DNA of 64,000 nt from Pelomyxa schiedti. Taxonomy: Eukaryota; Evosea; Pelobiontida; Pelomyxidae. Location: positions 66,454 through 130,453 of the forward strand of contig JAHLWZ010000518.1 in assembly GCA_020536535.1 (NCBI GenBank). Direction: 5' to 3'. The notes beneath the pieces were generated by a model, which saw only the letters and a list, made by a program, of their open reading frames with translations, was not told the origin of the DNA and ran no database searches. Below, in pieces: positions 1 to 12,352 of this stretch (its first letter is position 1; the number at the start of each line of letters is the position of its first letter). A program made the translations under genes and the position numbers.

Positions 1-334
1 GCTGGTTTGCGTTATGGCTCACAGTCAACAAATTAGAAAACAAACTTTTTTTGACTTGGACCTAGCAGCTCGTTCTACTTCCTTTGCAGCAACATACTCG
101 TGGAACAACTCGTTTAATTTATCTTTTTATGGTGTGGGGGAACATTAAAAACAGCAACGGATTCGTTTGACATGTTAAGGTGTCAAACGCGTCGTTTGGT
201 TTTGTTTGCAGGGAATTGATGCCTCACCAGCCATCGCTTTTCTTTTAAACAGAAAACCAAACAAACGCGAAAAAAACTAACGAAACCAACATCAGCCGTA
301 GATCTATAAATAAATAACGCGTTCTCTTCTAGGG
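1..334. other. Intergenic, upstream of synapsin-like gene
   Basis: No convincing coding segment is seen. The stretch is AT-rich with several A- and T-runs and presumably holds the promoter and 5' UTR of the gene that begins at 335. Short open frames on the minus strand here have no recognisable protein features. Confidence 0.5.
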
Positions 335-1940
335 ATGTCAACAAGTGCCGCCAAGTCAACAGCCACAAAGGAGGAAGACGAAGATGGGGTGCTGACCGTG
401 CTGTTTATCGCGTCGCAGACTTCACGAAACTGGTTCAAGTTACTGTCGGGCATTCGGCTAGTCAACAGATCCACGGGCAAGCACTTTAAGATTATGGTGG
501 ACCAATGTGACTGGCCTGAGCTGGACTTATAGTTGAGAGTCTTGTGTTTGGAGGCCATTCGTTTTTCTTACCATTTTGAAGTGCGTATTGTGACACGAAA
601 CTGGTTGCAACTTTGAATGAACAACATGATCCTATCCCCGGCACAAACCAGGCCAACAGGCGCACAATTAGGCCTGACCTTGTCTGCGTTCGGTGAGCAT
701 TTTTTTGTTTCTGTTCTGCCACATCAACATTCAACTTTAGTGCCACCGTTCACTCCATTTGCTCTCGTGACTATAGAAACTCCCTTTATGCTTTGCAGTT
801 CTGTAATGTCCCCTGTGTAAATAATTTTCAATGTCTCTACGCCGAATTGCAGAGGCCGATTATGTACGGAGCACTACTTGAAATCAGAAAACGTCTTGGG
901 GAGAAGTTGTTTCCCCTCATCCAACAGTATTACTACCCCACTTACAAGACCTGGGGAATAACGCCATCATATCCTCTTGTTATTAAAGTTGCACATCCAC
1001 ATGCAGGTGTGCTTCCCGAAAAAAACTTTTCCCTGAAATTTTTAGGTTATGGTAAAATGAGAGTTGAGAATTCCCAGGATTTCATGGACTTGGGGGGAAT
1101 TGTGGCAATAAGAAATGTATCACAAGGGTGTACTTCAAATTGACTTAGATCCAAAACAGGATTACTGTACTGCTGAACCCCTCATCGATGGGGCTTATGA
1201 TTTGAGGATTCAGAAAATTGGTAACTGTTATCGAGCTTACAAACGAACATCTGTTTGCTGGAAGGGGAACCAAGGAGCCGCAGAGTTGGATCAAATTCCT
1301 ATGACAGGTAGTTCCGAAAGTTTGTATTTTCTACATTTTGTGGTACTATTTGCATCCCATCAGATCGATATAAACTTTGGTGTGATGAGGCAAGCAAGCT
1401 GTTTGGAGGAATGGACATTCTTGCTGTTGATGCCATTGTTGATAAGTCCGGGAAGGAATACATCTTGGAAGTAAATGGGTCTGAGATCGGGCTTGGACCA
1501 GAGTTTAGTGAGGACGATGAAATTGCAATCAGAGATGTTATTCTCAAAAAACTTGAGTAGCTCTTGAACACTCCTCCGCATTTCACTCACGTATTTCCAG
1601 GGAGGTTTATGGAGTGGTTTCGGATGTTGTTCCGAGCGTACTTGGATCCACAGTAACTACAACCACAGCTACCGCTCCCACCCCCGCAATCCCGGCTGAC
1701 AGCAGTGCTGAACTTGAACTAATAGAAGTTCGGAACCGAAACCTGGCGCTGCAGCAGCAAGTCACCAATCTACAAAAAACAGTTGAGACACTGAAGAGAC
1801 AAGCTACATCACACGTATCAAGGTCCCCCACATGGAGCACCATCTCCTCAGTGTGCCGATGTTGTTCCATGGCAGCCGTTGGCCTCTTCATCGGTATTGT
1901 ACTGATACTTGTTTTGAACCCAGATATCCGATTTCATTAA
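335..1940 (+). CDS. Synapsin-like ATP-grasp protein with C-terminal coiled coil and membrane anchor (frame damaged near 530)
   Basis: The product resembles animal synapsins along the whole N-lobe and ATP-grasp core. Segments seen include DQCDWPELDL, RTIRPDLVCVR, the HPHAG loop followed by YGKMRVEN, AYDLRIQKIGNCYRAY, FGGMDILAVDAI and YILEVNGSEIGLGP. Exons read as about 335-580, 652-692, 741-1005, then from about 1046. Introns of about 40-70 nt split these blocks at compatible phases. A 44-nt intron near 1557-1600 joins the last core residues (KKLE) to EVYGVV, so the protein runs on through a Ser/Thr/Pro linker, a short coiled coil and a final hydrophobic segment (about 1865-1920), as in tail-anchored proteins. 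Animal synapsins are peripheral and lack such an anchor. A TAG at 530-532 interrupts the conserved N-lobe, and the best match to the family continues in another frame until about 578. This suggests two compensating indels in the sequence, a pseudogene, or an unusual 36-nt intron. Confidence 0.72.
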
Positions 1941-2010
1941 AGAATCCTCGTAAAACCTTATTTTACATGGAAGAAGGACTACAACAAGGAAAATAAGTTT
2001 TTCTTTCATT

Positions 2011-5000
2011 TTAGGCGTCACCTTCAAATTCTATTGGGGGCATAGTGGTCATAATTGCCTTCTTGTACTCGGCGAAGTCTCCGTCGAATCGTTCTATGAT
2101 GCCACCAGGCCTGAGCATCCATATTTCATCACAGGCGGCCTCAATGAGACGCTGGTGATGTGTTATCAGAACAACACCGCCGCGGAATTCACGGGTAGCT
2201 TGAACTGTACAGTGGTTAATCAGTTGGTTTGGTTTGTATGGTGTTGTGTCGTTTGTTGTAGGAGTTGGAGGCATACTCAAGACTTCAATTGTGTCCATGT
2301 CAAGATGATTTGTGGGCTCGTCAAGGAGTATGATGTGTGGGTGAGACCAACTGAGTTCGGCAAATACAAGCCTGCTTTTTTGTCCTCCACTGAGGGATGC
2401 AATCGACTGTAACGCTGTGGAACCTTTCAAGCCAAATTTGCCCAAAAATTGTCGTATGTCTTGAACTTGGGCAGTGGGGAACTTGGAACGAATGTACTCA
2501 ACAGGGTTCATTTCCATATTAAGCTGTTAATAAGATTTTAGATTTAAAAGCCAAAAAAAGAGCCGCTTACCTGGTCAACGTGGTGCTGATGGAACCGCGC
2601 AAGTGAAAGACCATGATATCGTGTAACCTGCCCAGAGGTTTCAACGAGATCTCCACACATCAACCTGAATATTGTGGATGAGAGAGTCTATACTGGTGCT
2701 GAGCTAGCTCACTTCATTAAAGTACTCTTCCCAACACCGTTTGGACCAACAAGACCAATTCTTGAATTTAGGTATATGCCAAATTCCAAGTTTCTGAACA
2801 GCAAATTGTCTGGTTCGTAGCCGAAGGATACATCCTGAAATTGCAACAAACACACATCACCCAGTACTCCTGGATCAGGGAACTCGATTGTGGGAGGGAG
2901 TTCCTCTCGGTCTTCCTCCACTGTGTTGTGGTCAGTTTCACTTGGAACAGTACGGACACTCTAGACCTGCAGCTACTTTAGCGGCTTTCTTCAATCTGTC
3001 TTTGGCTTGCTCTCTGTTTCTACCAGCAAGGTCCGTCAACTTCTTCTTTGCTTTCTTTGCCCTAAGAACGTTAGTAGAGTTGGTTGAGTTAGAGTTAGTT
3101 ACTTGTCTGCCTCCTTAGCTGCGTGTACTTTGTTTTGTCTTCGGGCTTTAACAAAGCTATCATAATCACCTTGGGAATACAGTAAGAGGCAAGGAGCCTT
3201 TAATAGGATTCAACCTTTAAACTGAGTGAGAGTCTGCATGTGCAAATGTACGATATTGTCGCAAGTCGAATTCAAAAATGAGGCATCATGTGAAACTAGC
3301 AAAAGTGTATTTCTCCACATTGACAGATATGCTTCTAGCCAAATTACAGCTTGCAAATCAAGGTGGTTTGTGGGCTCATCAAGAATTAACAAATCGGGTT
3401 GCATGAAGAGTGCTTGGGCTAAACTAATACGCATACGCCAACCACCACTGTACTCCCGTGTTCGCTTTGTGCGCATTTCTTCATCTTCGAAACCCAGACC
3501 AGCCAAGATTGTAGCAGCCCTACATGAGATTAATCACCGCATAGGAGCACTGGAATACCTTGGTTCAGCTTTGTGGGCATCAATTTCCCTAAGTCTACTG
3601 TATATATCAGGCAATCCATAGCCTAATTCATCTTCATCATTCTCACTGGCTGTATCATCACTGACGGCGCTCTTAAAAGGAACAACGGGAGGGGCGGCAA
3701 TTGCAGTAGGTTTGGCTGCAGTAGTTGAAGCTGTAGTGTTTACGACAGACACAGCGGCAGTAGCAGGCGCGGCGGCAGAAGCTGACGTAGACGAGGTAGC
3801 TGCAGAAGCGGATGTGGAAGGAGTAGAAACAGATGCAGACTTGGAAGGTGCGGTAGTGCCTGGCTTCTTTCCAGTTGTGGGCACAGGCTTTGCTGGAGGA
3901 GGTTCTTCCTCATCAGAGTCATCACGGCCTCTACGTCCTCCTCTTTTGCCACCTTTTCCACCTCTCTTGGCAGGAACAGGAACAGGTTTTTTTGCGGGGG
4001 TATCCTCTGGTTCGCTATCATCACCACGACCTCGTCTGCGCTTCCCGCCTTTGGCAGCGCCACCCCTACCTTTCTTTGCTGGGAGGTCATCTTCATCATC
4101 CTCAACTCCCTTTCTCCTTCCTTTCCCACCTTTTTTCTTGGGAGCACTATCACTCTCCTCCTGGATTTCGTCATCAGATGAGACTTTCCCTTTTTTCCCT
4201 TTTTTTGGGGCTTTATCTTCATCGTCTCTTGCGTGCTCTTCTGCCTCAAGTTCAGCCAATTGTCTCTCTATCTCTTCTAGTTCCTCATCTGCCTCTTCTT
4301 TGGCTCTCATAGCCTTGGCCTTGGCAATCTCGGCCTTCTTTGCTGCCTCAGTATTTTTTTGTTCAGCTGCAGCTGCAGCCTCAGATTTTCGTCGTGCTTC
4401 TTCCTCCTCGGCTGCTTTTTTCCTGGCTTCTTCTTCTTCAGCTTTTCTTTTTGCAAGTTCCGCCTCACGGCGAACTTTTCTGTCTGCTCTACGCTTTGCC
4501 CTTTGCTCCTGAACGATTGCATCAGCTTTTTCCTTTTCTTCTAGTCTGTTAGCCTCCGTCATCAACCAGTCTCGCTCTATGTCAGCAGAGAGTACAGTCT
4601 CTAAAGGTGTTCTGTCATCACCTTCCACTTCCTGTTGTACATGCAAAATTCGGATATTGGCTGGGATCTTTCCAAAGGATGTGCCTGAATCACGCTCAGA
4701 GATACAACGGAGTAGAACAGTCTTGCCAAGACCGTTGCGACCAACAAGACCTTTAGACCCAAGTAAGTACAAAAGGAGAATTGCACCAAACAACCGTAAG
4801 CACGCCCATGTGCAAGCTTAAGAGAACAGTTTCTGATTAACTCCTTACCAGGAACAGTCACAGTGATGTCATCTATCTAGTAGAAAGAAAAAGTCTCACT
4901 AAAGGGTGAAGTGGAAGCCAGATAATACCACAATGTCTTTCTGATTGTCTCGACCTCGGTTCCCGGAATGCCCTTTGAGATGAACATACTCAGGAACACG

Positions 5001-5642
5001 GGAGGAGACAGCTTTGTAAAGGTGTCAGACACTCGACAATGAAAAAGACAAATACCGGAAGTTGAGCCTACACTCGTAATTGTGCTAGAAGCAGTGTGCA
5101 TCGTCAGACGTGCACGACCAGATGTAACTTCAGGCTCTGCCTTCTCCTTCCCTTTACCAGAGTCTGATCCAGACCCACCATTCTCCTCAGCATCACTGCC
5201 TTTTTCCGACCCAGAATCGCTATCTTCTTCCTCACTGGGACTAGAACTGATCACTTCATCCTCATCCGATTCCTCACGATTTCTCCTCTTTGGTGGTGCA
5301 CGGCCCTTCTTGGGAGCAACTGCAGGAGGTGCACCCTTTCTGGGAGCACTTTTTGTAGCTGCAGCACTCGCAGCAGTAGTTGCTGTTGCGGATTTTCTCC
5401 CAGTAGAAGAAGACGGTGTTGGAGCGGCTGGTTCTGCTCGCCCTGTTCGTTTTCTTTCGGCTCCCTTGTCGGTTGCAGCGGGAGTGGCCTGAATGATAGT
5501 TGTCGTGTTAGGTACAAAACAGAAATGAAGTTCGTAGCAAGTTGTTGTGTCTAACCTTCCCTTTGTCAGCAGTTTTATCCCCTTTCTGCGTAACAACGCG
5601 TCAAATTACTAATGCGGGATCTTGGAGACGTACCTTCGGCAT
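2011..5642 (-). CDS. ABC-F family ATPase (GCN20/ABCF1-like) with very long charged inserts
   Basis: This is a soluble twin-ABC ATPase without membrane segments. ABC-F proteins bind ribosomes and act in translation or its stress control (family knowledge). ABC1 shows Walker A GRNGLGKT, signature YSGGW and Walker [17 protein letters not shown]2 shows [17 protein letters not shown] and [13 protein letters not shown]. The start is ATG at 5642, giving MPK then [10 protein letters not shown] after two small introns. About 180 residues rich in Ala, Ser, Glu and Lys precede ABC1, as in human ABCF1. The unusual part lies inside ABC1. Between the post-Walker-A strand (ending near VQQEVEGDD) and GLGFEDEEM, about 300 residues of Glu/Lys/Ala coiled coil and KKGK/DDEE repeats replace the short arm that normally contacts the ribosomal E site. 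The gene is convergent with the synapsin-like gene (70 bp apart) and divergent from RAD50. Confidence 0.93.
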
Positions 5643-5936
5643 TGCAAGATCTCACGTACGGTGCCTCGCTTACCCTTCACACACGAGCTTTGATTGCGAT
5701 GAATAAAAGGAAAAAGGAAAAGCACAAGACGAGAAGTGATTGCAGTTGCACAAGCCGGATATTGGTTTCTCAGACACTATCCCAGATCGAAACATTATGA
5801 CTTCGGACCAGAACTCTTTCGACAACGTCCACTGGACATTGAGAGAACTCGGTGGCAGGCAAATGATGCCAAAAGATGACAGGAGTGATGAGTAGATACG
5901 TATTTGCAGAAAAGCAAAATAAAAAAACAAATAACA

Positions 5937-8900
5937 ATGACTACCGTGAGGAAGCTGCTAATACAAGGGTGGGGAAGATCTGGGGGTTGTTGTGTTGTTT
6001 GCTTACGACAGTCATATAAAGGATAAGGAGTTTTTCGCCCAATGTGTACTCAACGATTACGTTCAGCAAACCTCTTACCCTGATTGTGGGTGAGAATGGC
6101 GCGGGGAAGACAGTGAGTACTTGTAAATTGGAGATTATGTGATTGTCGACATGTCTGTGCACAACCTCATGTATGGTGCAGACCGTGATTGAGTGCTTGA
6201 AATACGCTTGCACTGGGGAATTTCCACCAAATGCAAAAAGTGGACAAGCATTTGTGCATGACACTCGCGTGGCTGACTTACGTGAAGTCAAGGCTCAGAT
6301 AAGACTCAAGTGCAACACTTACTCTTACTGGCGTTTGTAACTTGCTTGTAGCTTCATCAGAAACAATAAACCTGTCACCGTGGTGCGGAATTTGCAGCTT
6401 ACCCAAAAAGCTGTTACACAACAATTTAAAACTCTTGAGTCCTCACTGCAGATGTATAACAGTGCTGGAGAGGTAAACTCGTTATTGTAAAAGCAGGCTT
6501 GAAGTTACCATCATACATTTTAGTTGGTTGCTGAGAGTCTTAAATGTGCCAGTTTAGACCGAGCTGTTCCGATGTTAATGGGTGTTAGTAAGCCCATCCT
6601 TGACAACGTTGTAGGCATTCCCCGTCTTTTTTATTTGGTGCCTTTAACAACACTCTGATAGATTTTCTGTCACCAGGTTCACATCTGTGACGTTTGTATT
6701 GGCCTCATATATCTTGTTAGGAGGACTCCCACTGGCCATTTGAAAGCTCATCCAGGAAACTCAAAGAAAAATTTGATGCCATTTTTTCTGCCACAAGGTT
6801 CTTTATTAGAGACTCCTTACACCTTCCCATATTTTCGTAAGATACAACAAAGCTCTGCAAGAAATTAAAGATTTACGAAAGAAGCAAATGGATATTGTAA
6901 AAGAGTCTCGATTGAAACTGGAAACACTGGGACTTTCCAGAGAGAATGCCTTAAAAGTAATTCGAGAGTAACTTCTCCTCTAATCTCCCAAGTTGAGAAG
7001 TCAGCAAGAAGACTGCAACAGGCAAATTATCTCTTGTACAGAGCAAGCCAAAGCTATCAATGAGGAACGCGCACAAATGACTTCCCAGCTCAACCATCTC
7101 AAGGGTGAGAGGTCTGTATGACATGAAGTCTTCCTGGACTAACAGATCAACTAGGCAAGCTTATTGTGAAACAACTCAGGCCTTATCCAACCTTAAGGTA
7201 GACTGTCCTCCACTAACATCACTAATTCTCTACGACAGATGAAACGAACTGAACTTCTGAAAACTCAAACTCTTACTCTTCAAGATATTTCAGAAGAGCT
7301 GACCTGTACACTACATCACTATGGTGTTTGCAGCTAAAATTTTTTAGGTAGTGATAGCGAGTTGAATGCTATGCAAACCAAATTTGAGAGAGAATCAAGT
7401 GCGACAAACAACAGTCTTCATCAACTGAAGCAAAGGAAGTCTGATTTAGAAGTGGCTCGAAACAAAATCAACCAGCAACAACAAAAAATCAATACAGAGA
7501 GAGGCCGCTTGCAAGCTACAAATGAAGTATTCACAAAGAACCAATTACAAAATAAAACTAACGAAGCTTTCTAGCATCTCAAAGCAGTTCGAAAGGAGCG
7601 TGACGTCATTCTTCTCCAGTTCCTTAAAAAATACCAGGTTCCTTTCTTTCCTTTGTCTTTGCTCGATGCTGAGCCGAGGCTAGCTAGAAACTAAGGAGGT
7701 CGGCCCTGATTTTTTAGATCAGCAAGCGACTCAATACATTGAATTATGTTCCTCCAAATTCAAGATTCTTCTTTCCAAGCTTGAAGAAATGAGGGTGCGT
7801 TTCCAAATGAAGAAATTTTCCGTAATTGCTAATTTTAGTTTCAGGTGCATAACGCCACTAAACGCAGTGAAATGGACAACAAAATTGTACTTCTCAAGCA
7901 ACAATGTGCCCGACAACAAGAATGTATGGCACAGAACACGAAATCCATCAAAGAAAAGCAGTCCAAGCAGAAACAAATCGAGAGTGAAGTAAAGCAGTTA
8001 ACCGCCCAGATGACAAAATTTAAGCAACTTGAAGTATGTTATTCTCAAGTCACCTCCACCTCATGAGCTAACCAAAAAAAGATGGAAATTGAAGAGAAGG
8101 TTAATCCCTCATTTCGTTCCCATAAATCAATCTAACACAGGAAAATCGGAAACACATCCTAAAATCTGCCTTTGATCCTCGCAAAATTGAATCAGAGATT
8201 GCTTCACTCCGTGATCAGAAGGCAGAAATTGATCGAGAGCAGGTGGCAAAGGATAAGTTGTCCTGAATGATAATCAAATTTAGGCTTCACTCAGTGAAGC
8301 TATGAAAGTACTGAATATGCAAGGAGCCTTGCGTGCACGCATTAATGTGAAGAGAAACGACAAGCAAACCAAGCAAGACACATTCCAGCGAAAGTAAGGC
8401 ACATTGTGCAAACAATTACTGAGACAAATTTTTAGATTATTAGCCAGTGAAGAAAAATTGAAGAATTTACTTCAAGTACGCATTCTGCCATCACCTGAAG
8501 TTATTCTTCAAAAGATCACTGAGCTCAAAGAGTCGGTTAAACTTGAACACCCTCCTGAGTTACTTACATCTGAATAAGGTTACAAGAAAAGAAAACTGTG
8601 GCACTTAGATCAAAGCTCGAAGAGAAAAGAACCCAGGTGGCAACTTTGCAAGGAAACAGCTCATCAACAAGAACCACTTTACTTAAGTTAGAAAAGCAGC
8701 TTGAAGGAAATTACTCCAAAACATTCTAAACCATACCAACTACACCACAGACCTAAAACCGGCATGTAAATTTGGGGAAGACTTACCTGCTTTAATAATT
8801 GCTGCTGAACAAACTACGGCGAAGTTGAATAAGTATTCCCCCCCCTCCACCGCCACATTTTGAAGTTTTCTCATTCTGCATAAGAGAAATTGCTCTGGCA

Positions 8901-11696
8901 AACCAAGCAACCAATATTTATGAAAACTATATTGAACTTGCCAACGAAGCTCATTTGTGCCCCCTTTGTGAACGCCCTTTTGAAACACCTAAAAACTTTA
9001 CTGACTTTGTGCAAAAGGTTTACATTATAATATGCACTCAGTGTTCACTTTTTTTTTTAGCTGCATCAAATAAAAGAGCAAGCACCGAAGTCAACACAAG
9101 ACAAAGAAGTGGAGGTTACTGAAGCTGAAAGCAGACTAGCACTGCTGAAAGGAATGAGGACACCCTGGGAGAATGCCAACAGGTTTCATACGACGCTCTT
9201 TCTGGGTCCAACAAATTTAGGTTGCACAACACTGAAATCCCAGAATTAAAAGCAGCCCTCCAACGAAACGAAGCCGAAATAAAGCTTGCAACATCTGATT
9301 TGGAACGGGTATTTTCTTCCACACTTTTTGGAGTATTCCTTGTAACTGTTACAGTTAACTGCGGAATTAGCTACTATCACTAGTCAAACTCAACGAATTA
9401 CTGCTGTTTTTGGTGAAACTCAGGAAATTTGCCGATTGTTCATTGATGTATCCACTGTGAGTGCTTGCGCACCTATCTACACCTGACCTCCCAAATTAGG
9501 CTGATAAAGATCTTCAAGCAGAGGAAGCTAAACTTAAAGAAACTTCGTCTGATACAAGAACTCTAGAGGAATTAAGTGCTAGCTATGAAAAGAGCCAAGC
9601 CAGAAGGTTTCTTTTCCCCTCATGTTTTTGCAGTGACTCACAAGCACAGTCTTGACACAAATAACAAGATTGATAACTTGAGGAATATGTGTACCACAAA
9701 ATCAGCAGAAATATCGGAGTAAGCCGGTTGTTTCAAACACAAGACACTGAAATGACTTAGATGCGAACAAAAAATATCTGCATTAAAAGAAGAAGCCCTT
9801 AGACTTCAATCCACCAAAGATACCATTACACGGTTGCAAAGTACCCAGCAAGAGATATCCGGTGATATCTCAAGGCTTGGCAAAGAATGTTATGTAAGAG
9901 TTCTTCGGATCAACAATAGTGTAATTCTCTCAAAGGAGGCAGAGAGCGGAATAGCTGAGAAGTCGGAAGAAATTGAGAGTATATGAACCCTAATTTCTTG
10001 TACTCAAGTGACACTCCCATAGCTCTGACGAAGGAGAAGGAAAATTTCCAGGCCGAAATCTCACGAACTGAAGAAGAGCTACTGAAAAAAAAAGATGCGT
10101 TTCAACAAGTTCTTGGAAGATTACAATCACTAGAAAAGCTTATTACCAAGTACAGCACGTTTACCTTATCTCAGTAAAATCGAAGCCAACAGTCACTAAT
10201 ACCATGAAGGGATTCTGTTGCGCAAGCATCACTTAAACAGTTGGATCAGAGCTCCAAGGATTTGTCTACCGATCTGGAAAATAACGAGAAAGAACTTAAT
10301 GCTATCATAAGTCGCCTATCCGCCGCTGAGCAAGGAACTGATGAACAAGAGCGTTACAAAGTAAGCCCTCCGTTCTCTTTTTTTAATTAACCACCCCGTC
10401 AGAGAAATGTATCATTGAATGTCCGTTTACGTGGCATCAGACGTGATATAAAAGCGGTTGAGGATAAGGTTTGGTGCAATGACTCCGTCATCTCGTCACG
10501 TTTATTCAGATAAGATCAACCGAAGAGGAGATGTCCAAGCAAATTGGAAGGGACAGCATTGATTCAGAGATAGAACAATGCGAAAAGAACCTGAGCAAGG
10601 CCAATAGTAACGTTGGTCTTTAAATTCCATTTACCTTCATCTTACATTGAATTCATACAGTATGACCAGCTCCAAGGCTCCTTGGTATGGCACGCCCTCA
10701 CTTGTTGGTTACATAATACACTTCTCACCTTTCAAAAGAAAACACTTCAAGAGAACTTGAAACAAATAACAGCCGACTTAAGAAAGCCATCACTACAGCA
10801 CGTAGATGAAGAGTACAAAAACATGCTAATCAAGCACAAAGTCCGCTCTTTCTTTCTCTACGTTCCCAGTGGTGGTGGCACTTAAATTTTCTTTTACAGA
10901 CAACAGAAGTTGCACAAGGAGACCTTGACAAATATTACAAGGCACTCGATGCGTATGTGCCAAGAAGTCACTAGATATAGAGCCCAACTCATTCCCAGGG
11001 CACTTATGCGATACCACACTTTAAAAATGGAAGACATAAACAATACCATGAGGGAGTTGTGGCAGTCCACTTACCGCGGCAATGACATAGATGCCATTCA
11101 AATAAAAACCGATATGGAGTCAGACTCAAAAAAGAAATCCTACAACTACCGAGTAAGCCACAGTGTTTCCACTATTACACTCTCACCCCACCAATTTCAA
11201 AACTTAAAAGGTTGTAATGGCAAAGGCAGGGGTTGAATTAGACATGGCAGGAAGGTGCAGTGCCGGACAGAAAGTATTGGCGTCATTGATAATACGGATG
11301 GCCTTGGCTGAGACATTTTGTGTGAACTGCGGCATTCTGTCCTTGGATGAGCCAACAACCAATTTGGACAGGTAATCACTAGTCAGCCACCACCATGGGC
11401 AATATCGCAACTAACACCCCAACACAACCAGACGTAATGTGGAGAGTTTTGCGGCGGCCATCTCCCGTATCCTGGATCGCAGACACAACCAAGCCAGCTT
11501 CCAGCTCATTATCATCACACATGATGAAGAGTTTGTTCAACTCCTGGCGAGAAACCAGTACGCCAACTGCTACTGGCGGGTCTCAAAGAATGCCAAGTGA
11601 GTTGTTCCCCACACAAACGTACATAATACCAATCTAACTTCGATCCACAGTGGCCACAGCACCCTCGAGATGAAGGACTTCAAAGACTTGGTTTAA
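5937..11696 (+). CDS. RAD50: DNA double-strand break repair ATPase RAD50
   Basis: RAD50 is the SMC-like ATPase of the MRE11-RAD50 complex that senses and tethers DNA ends in the nucleus. The short first exon ([10 protein letters not shown]) splices to [11 protein letters not shown]. Walker [10 protein letters not shown] is next, followed by [16 protein letters not shown], typical of RAD50. A long heptad-rich coiled coil is carried on dozens of exons of about 60-200 bp. The zinc hook CPLC lies at 8958-8969, near the middle of the coil as expected. The C-terminal lobe has the signature [17 protein letters not shown] (about 11235-11290), Walker [13 protein letters not shown] and the H-loop [10 protein letters not shown]. 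The final stop is TAA 11694-11696. The product is about 1,300 residues, the usual size. The many tiny introns make this the most fragmented gene in the window. The start codon lies about 295 bp from that of the divergent ABC-F gene. Confidence 0.96.
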
Positions 11697-12352
11697 TTTT
11701 CCTTGAATGGTGTAAAACAATTTTCAACAACAGATTGTACTTTTTACTGGAATCTGTACTGGATAGAATAATTCCGGAAAGAAAAAGCGATTCAATGTAT
11801 TTTGAAACAGGAAACTGTTAGACCTAATAGTCAATTCGAATTTTTTATGGTTTTTTGTGTTTGTTATACATAGTTGTAGCACTGGATAATTTTGAAAATA
11901 TGTATTTTGTATACAGCATGGGAGAGTTTTGTGCTGTACTGGGACTTTTTCTATGGTGTAATAAATTGTTGTGGCAATACTTTTGAAAGGTGATTTCAAC
12001 AACCATGCTGAAAGCACGGAAGTTTTGTATTTTCAACCTTCCTCAGTCTCAGTTCTGAATGGGAACCAGGGGAAACCTTGACCACAACCTCAAGCTACTG
12101 ATTCCCCCCTGGTTGCCTGGAGTCTGAGGTTTGGACACCAAGAAAACGAATTTTGATACGATTTTCGGCACTCTTAGTTTGACCCCCAAATAATAGTGGA
12201 ACCATCGTCCCTAGTTTGAGCAGTCGTGAAAATGTCCGCCATTCCTTTATTGTAGCGAGTTCCGATCGCTTTCCGTGTGGTGCTGTGCTTTTTTTGCCTA
12301 GGAGGATGAAATACATTGGAGGTTTTGTTTCGGCGGTTTTTTTTTACAACAG
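11697..12352. other. Convergent intergenic region
   Basis: This 656-bp stretch separates the 3' ends of RAD50 and the minus-strand coiled-coil gene. It is AT-rich, with runs such as the T/G-rich segment at 11840-11880 and the A-rich antisense around 12330. No conserved protein segment was found, and it probably holds the two 3' UTRs and poly(A) signals. A minus-strand open frame at 11724-12017 is low in complexity and shows no family features. Confidence 0.5.

Noticed and set aside
2155-2412. Possible plus-strand small gene inside the ABC-F gene
   Set aside because: It is antisense to conserved ABC2 motifs and its frame has no protein features.
3712-4512. 266-residue open frame on the plus strand
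   Set aside because: It is the antisense shadow of the Glu/Lys/Ser repeat region of the ABC-F gene. Its Ser/Phe/Pro composition is what the reverse of GAA/GAG/AAG-rich codons yields.
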